Assembly: GCA_027625915.1 (NCBI GenBank)
Contig: JANTQA010000048.1
Location: 2,294,001-2,358,000, forward strand
Reading direction: 5' to 3'
Length of the DNA: 64,000 nucleotides
DNA from: Anaeramoeba flamelloides
Taxonomy: Eukaryota; Metamonada; Anaeramoebidae
A program made the position numbers and the translations under genes. This document shows positions 23,361-37,494 of this stretch, piece after piece. Within the stretch, counting starts at the first letter, position 1; the number at the start of each line of letters is the position of its first letter. The notes beneath the pieces were generated by a model, which ran no database searches, was not told the DNA's origin, and saw nothing but the letters and a program-made list of their open reading frames with translations.

Positions 23361-26300
23361 TTAATTTTCTTCTGAATTTAACCATTGTTTAACATAAGCA
23401 GAAATTTCAATTCTAGCATTTTTAAGATCTTGGGGATCATCTTCTTTTGGTTCATGTAAATCGATACAATGTCCACAATCATGAGTTGAATCACCTAAAA
23501 TTACATGAGCTGGTTGTGTTTCTGAAAGTGTTGATCTAACTCCTGCCCATTGCCTATTGTTTTTTTTTTTATTATTTTGTTTTTTTATTATTTTTTTTTT
23601 TTTTTGTGTTTTATTTAATTAAATAATATTACAATTCATTTTTGAATGAAATTTATATAGTAATGAGATATATAAAGTATAATTCAATATTTAAAAGACA
23701 ATTAATTTTAATTAAACATGTATGTAAAAAAATATATAAGTCCAATAAAATATTATGAATTGAATGAAAAATATGATCAAATTTTAAAAAATTAAAATTT
23801 CATTAATATCATAAATAATTATAATAAAATATGATCCGTTATTAACAGCTAAACTCAAACAAAAAATAAATTAAAATTATAAAGTTTACCAAGGGTCATT
23901 ATTTCCATTTGAAAAATAAGTATTGGTTGATTTAATTTCATTTGAACCAAATTCTCTAATAATTTTATCAACATATGGCCATGTACCTGCACCAAATACA
24001 GCTTCACATTTTTCTTTATGCCACTCAAGAGTGATTTTTGGAGAACGAATAGAGTTTGTTGTTGGTGCGATCTGGAAGTAAGCTAGTTGTGTACATTTTT
24101 GCCACCACCAAGTTCTTTGAGCCAATGCCCAATTATCGGGGGTTGTTGTAGTTTTTTGCATATACCAATTTGAATATTGGTCTGCTGTGGTCTTCATTAT
24201 CTTGTAAAAAAAATCTTGACAATATTTTGCAAAAGCTTCGATTAAGTCTGAGCCTTCATTTTGTGCATTAATCATTGGATCACAAACTGCTGAATGATTA
24301 GAATATTGAACAGGTAAACTTAAGGCATCGGCAAGATAATATCTAAAGGATCCATCATCAACAGTCTCTGCATTAAATAGTTTTTTTACAGCAAGGTTCC
24401 TTTCTTCAGAAGCATCCATTTCAACATCAATCAATTGAACAGTTTTACGAAGAACACCAGCACATTCTATTTTTAATATTATATTTTTAAAAAAACAAAA
24501 AGAACATCAAAAAATTAATTATTTGTTTATTTATTTGATTTAGAATCGAGATTTTCATGATCAAGAATCTAAAATTTCAAAATATTATGTAATTTTGAAA
24601 AAAAACTTCAAGTTAATAATTTTAGTTTTTATAATCTTGTATTTGGGTACACTCTTAACTCGTATAAGTAGTAATATCTTAAATTGAGAAATAAGTTTTA
24701 AGAAATATCCGAACTTGAATATTACTTTTATGTTTGAGTTCATATTTGTTGACTTGAAAAAATTTCAAGTCGATAGAAAATGTTAAAATTTATGAGTTTT
24801 TTTCTCAATTTTTTTCATTTGAACAAAAAGTTTTCTCTTCTTTCCAAATCTAAAATTTTCCTGAATGTTTCTAGCGATCCACTTGCTTTTTCAAGTATTA
24901 TAAAGTTCAGTGATAAGTGTATAAATATACTTGAATATAATCTAGATAAATAGAGTCATTTGAGGTAAAAAAAGTTGATTTGAAATTGATTTGTCCGAGA
25001 AGTTGATAATTTTTTGATCATTAAATGATTTTCTTAATTTTGTTCAAAATCCCAACAAAACCTAAAAAGTGCAATATTTTGTCTTTCCATTAATTGACAG
25101 TTTCTTTGAAACCATTTTTTTGCTTTTTAAAATTGGATTTGAGTTCATAGAGAAAATAAAAATAGGTTTTTCCTTAAAACATTCAAAAATAAAAAGAAAA
25201 TTCGAAAAAATCCGAAAAAATTTTTAAAATTTTGAATTATCAGGAATTTACAAAATTTTTTTGATCAAAAAATGATTTTCTATTCGTAAAAATCTATATT
25301 TATTTATATTTTGATTTTCATTCACAGGTAATCAATTAAATGTATATATATATATATATATTGATTAATAGATTGAATTTCAATATTCTCTGAACATTAA
25401 TTTTGGATAGTTTTTAAGTGTTTATTAACAAATAGAAGATTAAAAAAAAGCCTATAAAACGATTTTTTTTTTAATTAAAAACAAGAGAGTAAAAATAAAA
25501 TAAAAAATCTAGATTTATTCTCATTTAAGGAAGGAGGTACCTAATGAATTCGAAATATACAACCCAAGTGTAAACATATTATTGTTGGTTTTTGTGATTA
25601 TGAATTCATTGGGTACACTCGCCTTGAAACTATTTTTAATTATGATTGCTACACTCTTAAAATCATTAAATAAAACAAACAATTATTATTTTTAAGTTTC
25701 AAAAATAATGATTGGAAAAATATATCAAAGAAAAACCATTTTTTTTTTTAGTATTTTTATATTTCAAAGATCCCTTGATTTTGTTTCATATAAAAACTTC
25801 AAATCAATTTATGTTCTTTAAGGATACAGACATTTTGAAAGCAAAAAAAATTTTTTATTTATTTATTAGTGTGTAATTTCAAATTAAAACAAACCAGCAT
25901 GTATTACAAGTCGTTTTCAACAATTGACATACTTTTTTTTAGTAAATTATTTTTCATGGCTTTGCTTCAAATTGGAAATTAAATTGAATTCTCAAGAGTT
26001 AGAGACTTATTGAGTGTGAGTAATGGTTTGAAATTTCGATATGGTTAAAAGTTTGAAATTTCTGATTCCTGAAAAATTGGTTTATCAAAATTATGAAATT
26101 TTATAAACAAAAATTACAATCCTATTTTAAAATTTTTAAAAAAAATTCAAACTTTAAAATAATTTTTAAAGAACATAATTAGCTTTAAATAATTGTTTTT
26201 TAATATAAAGACCTTTTATTGTTTTTTAAAAAAAACGAACAAATAAATTTTAATTTTTTAAAAAATATAATGTTTTTTATTGATAAATTTACATTCAAGA

Positions 26301-29300
26301 CAATTGATACACTTTTTCAGTATTATCTCTATTTTGAGTTTTAAAAACAAAATTTACTGAACTAAAGAGTCTTTATAAAGATTTTGTTTTTAACTTTCAG
26401 ACACTTTATTAATTGTTAAAAAAATTTAATTTACTTTGTCAGAATTAAAGTTTTTAATAAACTCAAAAAATGTTTATGTAATGTTTGACAATTTTAACTC
26501 ATTAATCCGAAATTCAAAGAGATCTTATAAACAATTACATAAAAAAATATCAAAAATTCTTCATTTTTTTCAAGATTTTTAATGAAATTATTTTTTTCGA
26601 CTATCTATTGAAACCTTTTCTCAAATTCAAAAATTTAACCCCAATTTCCCAACAAAAAACAAATTATAAATGGGAAATAAACCAAGCACAAAAAGGATAA
26701 ATAAAGATTCAAAATCTTGTAACAAAAAATTAAAAAATTTCAAACTGTTGATTATACAACCACCAATAGACGATTTGTTGGGAAGGGCAGAACCGAGGTG
26801 CTAACGCTTATCTTTTTTAACATAAGCATTTTTTTTGGGAGGGATGTGTTTCGTATTATTCCCTAAACATTTTAATTCCCAAAAAAAACAAAGATGATTT
26901 ATGGATTGATGGTTAAGAAAACAATTAGATATGATGTTGATTTTTCGTTTGGGTTGGCAAATAATTTAAGTTCTGTGAAGTGAAATAATGTTAATAGTAA
27001 ACAGATCTTATCCCACAATAATCCAAAATAAGACCTTACTATTATTGTTTATAATATTTTAAAAAGAAAGTCTGATACTACTTTAATTGTGTGATAAATA
27101 TTATGTGTAAACTTTGTTTCTGTCAAAGGTTCCCAAAAAAAATTTCAAATATCGATTATTTTGTAAAATTTTCCGTTGAAGAATAAATAAGAAATAAGTA
27201 GAATTATGCATATCAGAGAAATAGTTGATATCCATATGAAGTAAAATTAATCAACCAATAGATTTTTCTTAAAAATTCAAAAAACTAAAATTCTTAGTTC
27301 TCATTGGAAAAAACAATCAATTTTCATTTTGATCTTCAATTGAAGATCAAATAAAATTCCAATAGAAATCAATATGATTTACTCAAAAATCATTGTTACT
27401 GTTTCAATGAGATTAGAATAGGTTTTTACCTGAGTGACTATAGATCCTGTAATAATAAAAAAAATTTGCAAATGAATTTATGTATCATAAAAAAAAAGAA
27501 GAAAAAAAAAGTAAAAAAAAATAAGAAAAAATGTCAAAAAAAGATTTCAATTTTGGAATTTTGGAAAAAAAAATTTTTCTTTTAGTATCCATTCAAACCC
27601 TTTAAAACATCAAATTCAACCATTACAAGCGTGCAACTTTGACTGGAAAATAGTTTAAATTTCAATTTAATTTTTTAATAATTGAAAACTCAGATTTTTT
27701 GAAAAGTAACATCTCCCATAGCAGCGTACCTTAAAAGTATCCCCCGCTTTGGAAAAATTACAAATTTATTAAAAAAATAAAGAAGTCGATTTTGACACAT
27801 GTGTTCTCTTTTTTTTTTATCTATAATTAAAAAAGAGCTAAAATGGACTTCAGACAACCAATATCTAGAATAAGAAATTTATTCGTGGGCTTTTTTTCTT
27901 CTTTACAATGTTAATAAAATTCATTTTCGTTTTTTAAAATCATACTTTTTTTCTTTAAAAATCAATTACTTTACTGTAATTTTTTAATTAATAAATGATA
28001 ATTTTTATTTCAAGTTCCCAAATATTGTTTTCGTAAATTGGTTGAAAAAATCCCAAGATCTTCCTAAGATCATTTGATAATAAAAGCCTTGATATTTAAT
28101 TTGGCTTTTTACTAATTGAACTTTGAGATAAAACAAATTTTTCTTTAAAAATAAAATAATTTTAGTGTTTTCATAAAGCCATTGTAAATAAGTGTGGACT
28201 AAAAGTTTTAAAATTGGGTTACTCAAACTACTTAAAATAATGAACCAAACAGTTTGTGCAACACTTTTAAATTTTTTTAGCACCCACTTTTTTAAAAACA
28301 TCTTTACAGGTATTTGAAATAAAAATGGGATCACAATTCAACTGATTATAATTTTTCAATTCTGAAATCTGACTTTGTTTTAGGATTCTTAGTTCACCCA
28401 ATATAGATACACCAATGTACCAATATATAGCAATATACAAAAAAAGAATCAAACAAATAAATAGAGAGAGCACAAATAACAATCTATTTTTTCGAAAAAT
28501 CTAACATTCACAATAAAAAAAGGAAATTAAGTGAAAATTAATTCCCAATAATTATTCTGATACTATTATACAAAAATTGTTTGGTATTTCCAGGATTGGA
28601 AAACAAAGATTAATACCCTCAAGAAAATGAGAATTGTTTCTCTTAATTTGACTTTCTTTTCTTTTGTTCTAATAATCTTTTGATTTTGTTTTTATTTTAA
28701 AATAACAATAAAAAAAAAGAAGAAAAAAAAAATCTATTACCGGTTCCACTTGATGTTGCAATTTGCTTATCAAAATTTACAAATTCTAAAACAGGATTAA
28801 CAACACCTGATGAAGCTAATGAACCTTTTACCAAATGTGGGAATTTTAAACGAAACCATGCACTTTTTTTTGGTGTTATTTAAATTATAATTGTAACAAA
28901 CAACAAAAAAGATGAAAAAAAAAAAACAAAAAAAAAGAAAAACAAAGTTATAAACAGTGAAAAAAGGAAAAGTTGAAAATGAGAAATTTCAAACCTTAAA
29001 GCACCAGAATAACTTCCACCAATGATAAACCAGTTATTTGATTCTATTCCATAGTTGGTTTTGATTACTTTTTGATAATACTGAAGGAATTGAGCAAGAT
29101 CGGTCAGTGCTTGTTCAACAGTCAAAAATTGAAGGTTTTCGGTGGTATATTCGCTAAATGGCTGTGATTTCCCATAGTAACGATGCTCAAGCGAAAGAAC
29201 TAAAGCGTTGTTTTGCTCTGCTAAAACACTTACGAACCCATCTGCAGGTCCTTCCATAGGGGCCTCACCACTTATATAAAGAAAAACAGGGCCACTGTGA

Positions 29301-29500
29301 TCTGTCCAATATGTGTCATCTACATAATATTGTTGTTCAAATGTTCTTGTGTCAAGTGGATTGAAATGATCCAATCTCTGAGACCAGAACTCTGGCGTTA
29401 ATCCCTGTTTTGAATGGAGTCTGAAAATTTGAGCCGAGTCAAGACTTTTAACAATTCCAAAAATTAAGAAAAAAAATAAAAAGATTTTTAATTTGTTCAT
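23361..29500 (-). CDS. Secreted S28 serine carboxypeptidase (prolyl carboxypeptidase/PRSS16-like)
   Basis: Four minus-strand exons (29500-28995, 28862-28741, 24466-23890, 23553-23361) encode 465 residues. The N-terminus is a signal peptide (KIFLFFFLIFGIVKS). The mature protein starts in the S28 hallmark WSQRLDHFNP. The triad is visible: Ser163 in GGSYSG, Asp400 in NGNNDPW and His430 in CGHCIDL. SLEHRYYGKS (oxyanion-side loop) and LASSGVVNPVLEF are also family blocks. S28 enzymes release residues after proline or act as lysosomal aminopeptidases; here a digestive lysosomal or secreted role is likely. Splice sites are all GT-AG and every junction keeps the family's reading, for example SGAL|SAWFRL and NDPW|QWAGVR. 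Intron 2 is 4274 bases and holds a TA-flanked MITE (27110-27655) and a coding-like relic (28005-28482). Confidence 0.95.
25536..25617. repeat. Short inverted repeat in S28 intron 2
   Basis: GGTACCTAATGAATTC (25536-25551) faces GAATTCATTGGGTAC (25602-25616) across about 50 bases, with one mismatch. It is probably a small hairpin or a MITE remnant. Confidence 0.6.
27110..27655 (+). mobile_element. TA-flanked MITE, family X, 546 bases
   Basis: The left end AACTTTGTTTCTGTCAAAGG pairs with the right end, whose reverse complement is AACTATTTTCCAGTCAAAG. TA flanks both sides (27108-27109 and 27656-27657). It is colinear with the copies at 46064-46763 and, inverted, at 38546-39066 and 61495-62040. 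TA duplication and short TIRs suggest a Tc1/mariner-type mobiliser. There is no ORF. It lies in intron 2 of the S28 gene. Confidence 0.85.
28005..28482 (-). pseudogene. Coding-like relic in S28 intron 2, possible viral-type membrane protein
   Basis: This part of the intron reads as protein on the minus strand over about 150 codons. A strong N-terminal membrane segment (SLFICLILFLYIAIYW) is followed by ISELKNYNQLNCDPIFI and then a Trp/Leu-rich helical part. A membrane helix followed by a CNP/CDP-like motif is faintly like virion membrane proteins of large eukaryotic DNA viruses, but the likeness is weak and I may be wrong. It looks broken, with about one break, and shows no other viral gene beside it. 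Age cannot be judged from one copy. Confidence 0.3.
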
Positions 29501-32004
29501 CTTGGAGAAAAAAATGAAATAATTTTTTTTTTATCTTGAAAAAAGAGTCGACAAATCGAAGTAAACGTTTTTGATAAGCAACATAATGATTTTAACAAAT
29601 TATTTCAAATTTTGAAAAGAATAAAAAAGTAAAAATACAACAACTTTCAAATTAAAAGTTTTTACAATACAAACTTTTAAAAACATATAATTTAAATAAC
29701 TTACGACTTTTAAACTTTTTCAAAAATAGTTTAAGGTCTTGAGATTTTACAAATATTTTTCTTTTGGCTAATGATGAAAAATTTCAATAATAATCGCAAA
29801 TGTTATCTTTTTTATATCTATTTTTTAATCTTTTTTGGGAATATAAAAGTTTTTAACAAGTATTTGAAATTTTTAAAAATATGAAAGAATATAAAAAATA
29901 GAAGTCTTACAACCTGTCATTCTGAAAGTTCCAATAAGTCTTGAATGTTTCCATAATTATTGGATTCGACTTTTCTTGTTGTGAAAAAAACGGAAGATTA
30001 AATTGTCTTTTATCTAAATGTTTAAGGATTTATAATTTTATTTATTTTATGCTTTCCAAAGTACTAAGCGTATTTTAGGGTTTTTGAAATTTAAAAGGGA
30101 TAAAATGAAAATATTTCATACCCAATTCTTAATAACTCAAAAATATATCCATTAAAATCCCAAATATTCTAATTGCATTCGAAACAAAATTCGTAATTTA
30201 AATTGTTATCAAAGGAATATGAGATATAGAATTTATCAAAAATAATCTTAGAAAGAAAAATTTATAATTAAAAATTGAATAGGTATATACATTCAACAAA
30301 TAACTTTCTAAAAAATTTTCAACATTTGAAAAATTTTTCTTGGTAATTATGATTTTATTATTTTTTAAGGAAAGTTGTCAAAAAAAAATTGTTTTTTGAA
30401 AGGTTAATCTAGACATCAAAAACGTAGTTTGAATGATTAAAACACATTATACTTCATAGAAAAAATGATTTTGGACACTTTTCATACCAGTATTACCTGA
30501 AATCCTTGATTAAATAATTTATTCATTACAGAAGATATTTTAGTATCACATGATAAATTTGTTTTATAGGTTAATCAATTCAATGACAATTTATATATTT
30601 GATTATAAACAATTTAAAAAGAATCTATATATAGATATAAATTAAATTTCAAAAAAAAATCCTATTTTTTTCCATTGTTCAATTTGTGTAATTGTTTCAA
30701 CAAGAATTTTTTTCAAATTTAAAAGATTTGGCCCATAGTTTGTGTCAGATTAATAATTGATTTTTTCTTTAAATTTTTTACTATTTTTCTTTATTTTTAA
30801 CTTTTTACAATCTTTGCATAAAATAAATAACATTATTGAATTAGAGACAATATACTAACTTATTTAACAAGATCTGTATGAATTTAGATTAAAAAATTCA
30901 AATTTCATAAATATATTTTTCAAATATTTACTAAAAATACAATTAAAAAAAAATTTCTCAGTTTTGAAGATTATTTTATTATCTTAGAATATTATTAAAG
31001 AGTTATTTTTTTATTTTTTTTCTTAAATTTGACTAATTACTTAATCTATTAAAAAGTTTTTTATATTTGTTTAATTCCAATAAAATAGATGAAATTATTT
31101 TACAATTTTTTTTTTTTTTTGTTTTTTCAAGTATTATCAATTGGTTAAATAAAATTTTTAGATAATTATTCATATTTTAGTTTTAATTTTGTCCTAAAGA
31201 AATAAATTTCATTATTCTCTTGATTTAATATTAATTAAAATTTTATCTGAAAAAAATATAAAATTTATCAGTAATATATTTATTTATTTATATTTTACAT
31301 CATAAAATTAACAACCATATTTGATTTTTATTATCAATAAATTAATATATTGAGTTTTGAAAATCTAATTATTGTTATAAAATTTCTAATTTAAAAAAAT
31401 TAAAAAAAAATAAAAACTTATAAAAAAAAAATATAAAATTGAATAATTATTTTTTTTTTTTAAAAGATAAAAAAAAAAATACAATAACATAACTACTTTA
31501 TCTTTAAACTATTTTGAATTTTTATTATAATTAAAATCTGCATTAAAATAAATAACATTATCAATATTTTAGTGCAACAATATCATTTTAAATCTTTTAT
31601 TTTAAACCTGATGAAATTTAGGCAAATCTGGGGTGCTAAGGGATCAAGAGTAAAAAATAAAATAGAGACAAAAATATAAATAGACAATAAATTACAATCT
31701 TTTTTTCTTAAAAAAATCATTTGATATTTATAAGAGGAAAAAAAAACAAAAAATGAATTGATAAAAATACTTATTTATTCCAAAATTATAATTATCTTTT
31801 TTTCCACACCATAAATAGCCTATACTTATGTTTATATAAAAAAATATGATTTTATAACAATCCAAATCTCCAATTCACTATTTTTTGTTTTTAAAATTTA
31901 ACAAAGAAAGAAACAAAAGTGTTTATCATTTTTTTTAATTTGAGGGAAAAGTATTTTTTTTGTTTGAAACTCTTTCAAAATATAAATCCTTAATTCTCCT
32001 TTGA
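29501..32004. other. Divergent intergenic region, no supported gene
   Basis: S28 (minus) and MED14 (plus) start on either side, so both promoters should lie in this 2.5 kb. It is extremely AT-rich, with poly(A)/poly(T) tracts, and I cannot point to a specific promoter element. No exon-like sequence was seen. Confidence 0.6.
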
Positions 32005-35000
32005 ATGTCTCAACCGTCTCAAAAAAACAAACAGCCTCAAACTTTTACTTTTGGAAAATTATTAAGTAATTTTTTAAAAAGATTTCACTTTACAAACCTC
32101 AGCCACCAATCTTTCTCAAAAATAACAAAAAAAATAAACAAACAAAAAAAAAACAATTAATCAAAAAACAAAAAAACAACCAAAAATTCTTTTTTTTAAC
32201 ACTTAGAAATAACGGTTAATAAATCCTATCAAGATCTTAAAAAATTACAAACGATCCTGCCAAACAAAAGTGATTTAGAAAAAAAAGATTTGTTGTGTTC
32301 GTTTTTTGAACAATCAAGGTTTCTCTTTTTAAAATTATTAGTTCTTCAAAAATGGAAAAAAAATATGTCCTCTACGGTCTCGGGAACATTAGAAATATTC
32401 AATACTGTGAATCAAGACTTTCGATCTCTTCAACGTTCTGCTGACTCATTATGGTATTTTCATAATAAGGTTTTGTCAACAAAAAGCACGTCTTCAATTG
32501 ATATCAGATCTGCTGTTGAAATTCTCAAATCGGGATCCCTGACTACAGGCATGCCGCTTTCTATTGAAAACGCATTACCAGTAAGTTTGTCTCAAGACAA
32601 AATTGAAAAAGGGATTGAAAAATTGAATAAATTAATTAAAATTTGTTTATTAGACATGGGTTTACCCAAAGAGTTTAATCAAAAAAAGGTGTTCAGGGGC
32701 TTTTTGTGGTGTAAAGTTGGGCATGAGTTTGTAATTAAATTGACAATTCAAAAAAATAACCAGACTTATGATGAAAAGCAAGAATTAAAACAGTGTGAAA
32801 TTAATACTGATAACAACAACACTGGTAACAACATTAACAACAATGACACCGAGACTTTTAATCCAAAAAATTCAAATTTAAATACCCAATTAAAAGATGA
32901 CTCACTAATAAGAAAAAGAAAAGAGAACTTATTTTTAGAATCAAATCAAAATATTAAAAAAAAAAGAAGGATTTTGAAAATTAAAAAAAAAAAAGATTTG
33001 TATTGTTGGGAAATTGTATTAATCAAATTTTTGATTCACGAAGACTTAACCTTAGAGGAAATTATTAAACAAGACTCTGAAAAAAAAGTAAAAAAATCCA
33101 CAGCAAATGAAATCCAATTATGTAAATACTTACAGATTGAAATAAATAAAATCCAATTAAAAGAAAATTCAATTATTAATAAAATTATTACTAAAAACAA
33201 TTCTCTTCAAAAAAAGTTACATAAAGCCAATTTCAAAATAAAAAATAAAGATGAGAAAATCCAAACAAATATGAATATGAATAATAGTATGGAGATTGAA
33301 ATGGACATTGAAAATGAAAAAGAATTAATTGAAAATAAAATGGAAACAGAAATTAAAAAAGAAAAAGAAAATGAGATCAAGAGCAACCAAGAAGAAAAAA
33401 TTGGAAATGAAAATAATACTGTCGAAAATCAAAAAAACACAAAAAAACAACAACATAAGGAGAAAAATATATTCAATGTTCTTTATAAATTTTGTCATAA
33501 AATCTGCAATGAGATTCGGCTAGGGATTATAAGGCGGCAAGCAAAAGAATTTAGTGAGACATTATTAGGAAGTATGATTCGAACCGAAGATAACAAAGGA
33601 AATTGTCTCAAGGTCTATTATTGGGAAAACATTAATTCCACGTCATTTCAAAATGAAAAAAACATTATTTCGTATGAAATCGATGAAAAAGGGGATTTAG
33701 ATTTAGAGCACCGACCATTTTTAGGGATAAAAATTAACTTGGTACCGATCGAAAATTGCTTTGAGACAAATTTAATAAATTCCATCATTGCAAATTCGTT
33801 AAACAAATTAATTTCGTTATCCAAATTATTGAAAGAAGATCAAAAATTGTTTCCGAATGAAGACGACATTGTCTTAGTACCGAATACGAGCAATTTGAAA
33901 GTGCCATTTTTAAAAGTAACGTTTTTATCAAAATCTATTCTTATTAAAATAAGTGTTGATTTTAATACTGGGTTGTTTACTTTAAATGCGCCAAATTTGC
34001 TCGTTAAAACGATAAATGATCTCTTAAATTTATTAAATTATAATAAAGAAAAAATTCTGGAGGGCTTTAATAATATTTTATTCCAATCTGTAATTTCTGA
34101 ATTTGAACATGCTGCCTCCCAATGCGGATTGGTTCCGTTTGTCAATTTACCCCTATATGTATTAACAAAGAGATCATCAGCTACTGGATTTAATGTGATA
34201 CCATTTTTTAATAAAAATCATAAAGTCAGGGGAATTGAAGAAAAAATTAAATATTATTTATTTTTACAATTTAATGAAACTTGTGATTATGTAATTTTTT
34301 TATATTTAAATAAAAAATTGGTACCAACTTTTAAATTATTAGGCACTGAATTAGATAGATCTGTTTTTAGGCTATATATTAAAAAAATTAGATTATTAGA
34401 AGTTTGGGACCCGATCACTTCGTCAAAGGAAATCTCTGCAAAATTGAGATCCCTAACAAACAAAACATGGTATTCAATTCGGCAATTTTTTTTGACAAAG
34501 CAATTGAAGGAACTTGGCTCCTCCTTTTCCATTGACGGGAATTCAATAATAATTGATGGGCAGGAGGCAATTGAATTATTTAATTTAAAAGATCTTAACG
34601 TAGACATTAAAAAGATTTCAATTGATTTAATTGGTAAAGAATCCTGGGAAGTCAAAATTTGGCTCGAAGAGTTATGGTTAAAAAGAATCCTATTAATGAA
34701 TTACCCGAATGTCTTTGAAATCCAGCAATCAAATCTTTCCAAATATGGAATTATCGTCTTTAGGTATCCCAAATTATATTCCGATTGCTTATTTAATTTC
34801 AAGCAAAAGCTTTGCTCTGCTTTTAGATTATCATATGTATTTGTTCAATTTCTTAAACGCGCTCCAGATCTAGAATTATTTGTTGGAATTGATTCAGAAC
34901 ATAATATAATTATTGACCGACAAAAGCTTTCAAAGGAATATTTGGATAGTAATTTAAATATTTATCCTCTGATCTTTAAAATTAAATGGGAAATTAAAAA

Positions 35001-36891
35001 CTATATAAAAAGTAATGATAAAAAAAAAAGATCAAAAAAAAAGGATTTCAGTACTTCAAGAATATTTACTAATTTAATTAATAATAATAATGATAACGAT
35101 AATAGATATATAGGTGATGGTAATAATGACAAAGTGGCGAATAATTGTACCCATAACGACAGTAACAGCAACATTAACAATAATAAAAAAACACAAATAA
35201 AAATTGAAAATAATAATAAGATTAACAAAAATAATACAAGACGTAGATACTTAATACCAAATAATTGTGATTTTAAAAAAATCCGTTCAATAAACAATAG
35301 AAATAGAAGATTACTTGGAATACCTAGAGCCTTTAATTATCCATACCATTTGCGTTATGAAAAGGAAAAAAGAATGAGAATGAGAAAGTATCACTCTTCA
35401 GCTACATCCACATTGTTGTCGTCGAAATCGTCATCTACCTCTTTAACTAATTTTAATTATATGGCACAAGGAAAATCCATGATTAATCAGAATAGACTTT
35501 CAAAGGATTCTACAAATATAAAAACAAATATAAATAATTCATATGATAATATCAACACTGGGACTGTTAATAATATTAGTAATAATAATCAAAACAATAA
35601 AAATATGATTAGTAACAACAAAAACAATAATAATAACCCACATCCAAACAATATTAATAAAAGTAAAAATTTCAAAAATTCGATCAATAATATTTTATCA
35701 ACAAAGAGAAAATTACCTTCAAATTTGAATAAAAAATCAACCATGTCAATAAAAAATAGGGATTCCTATATCTATCAATACATCTTAGAATACGAGCCTT
35801 ATTTTCCATTGGAAAATCAGTTACAATATTTTTTGAATTTATACCCTTCAAATATTGATGAATTTCTTAATTTAACTATTAATTGTTACGATCCCTATTT
35901 AATTTTGTCATCATTTTTTGTCAAGAATAGAATTGGATTTGTTTTAATTCCAAGATCACCCTCCATAGCAATGCTAAAATTTCGGCAATATTATTATTTA
36001 TCAGTAATGTTCCGTGATGATTTTATGATTGATTTTACTTTCAAAAAGACACCTTCGATCAACCCAACGCTGTTTTTAAAATTTCTATTGGAAAAATTGA
36101 AAAATGAAACAAAAAGTAAAATTGAAATCAAAAGAACTACGCTTTCAATATCCATTTTTGCCTTGCAATCCTTTTTGAAATTACTATATAGATTCTTTGG
36201 CCTCTCGTTCATGTTGAGAAAGGTTAAGATCGCAACGAGGAAGAGAATAACAGAAAATACAGTCGTTTTTAATTGGAGTACAAGCTATTCTGTGGAAATG
36301 AAGCTTGTGAACTTTAGCGTCCTGGATCTTAAATTAAAACGAAAAAATGAAACCTTTTCACTTGTGGAATTTAATAATATACAGCAATACTATCAAAAAA
36401 AGGTTGCCTGCGAGCCCTATGACGCAGATAAACTTACCAGCTTTATCTTTCTATTTACATTCCCAGACTTTGTATTAAAAGACTTTATTGAATTGATCTC
36501 ACTTTCTATAAAAAATGATCTGGCCATCAACGGCGTACTAATAGAACTCGAATTGGTTCCTTTCCCACACGGTATCGCAATCAAGCATTTGACAGATAAA
36601 AATGCTGTCATATTTTCCTTGAAATGCCAATGGCTTTTGAAAAAAAATATAAAAGTTAAAAAGGAATGCTCTCTTCCAATCACTTACTTTTATTCACAAA
36701 ACGAAAATAGAGTCGAAATAAACCTTCCCTTAAACCGTAATATTTATGAAAGAATTTTAATCAAAAAATCCAGTGCAACTATGAAAAAAAGTTCATTGAT
36801 ACAATTTATTGAAAACTTATTTAATTTACCAGAAGAAGAAATTGAAACAATAACGAACCCTGAATTGCAACAAAAAATTTTAAATAATTAA
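32005..36891 (+). CDS. MED14: Mediator complex subunit 14
   Basis: Two exons (32005-32065, 32207-36891) encode 1581 residues. MED14 is the backbone subunit that joins the Mediator head, middle and tail. Joining the exons gives FTFGKLLKITVNKSYQDL, then LQTILPNKSDLEKKDLLCSF and FLKLLVLQKW, which is the MED14 N-terminal signature (a hydrophobic start, then LP.K.D.EKK...F and ..R.LFLRLL.L.KW). SAVEILKSGSLTTGMPLSI continues it. Without the first exon the protein would begin inside this signature, so the 141-base intron decides the start. Residues about 262-429 are a Lys/Glu-rich insert; about 970-1032 and 1118-1181 are Asn-rich. The long, weakly conserved remainder matches MED14 in size and helical/beta repeat character. 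The N-terminal assignment is firm; boundaries further in are not. Confidence 0.9.
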
Positions 36892-37293
36892 TTTTTTTTT
36901 GTTGTTTATTTATTGTTTTTTTTTTTAATTTTATTTCTTTTGTTGATTTTCCTTTTGTTGAATAAATTAGTTTTTTTTTTTTAATTTAATTACCAAATTT
37001 TTTTTTTAAATTTATATATTAATTTTTATCTAAATAATTTTTTTTTTTTAATTTAAATATTGTATGAGAAACTAATTTTTAAAAAATAATTTATTTTGAA
37101 ATTTCCAAAACCAGATATTACAAAGAATGATTGATTCTTTAAATTTTTACGGAAAGTGGTTATAGTTTATTTAATTATTGAGAGAAAGGGGAGAATTATC
37201 GAGAAATTTATCACGGTAAAACTCAAAGAGTAGAAGAAAAAAAATAGTTAAAATATTAAAAAGAAAATATTAGGGTTATTTGTATTACTAAAG

Positions 37294-37346
<53 letters not shown>

Positions 37347-37494
37347 GGAGTAATGGGAAGGAGTAATAGACTAATAGCTTTATTCTTTATAAATATAATT
37401 TCGATAAACAATGCTTAGTAATTGATTTTGTGATGTATTTCGTTTTTTTTTTTTTCTTTTAAAGATACTTAATAAAATCTTAAATTTTTCTCAA

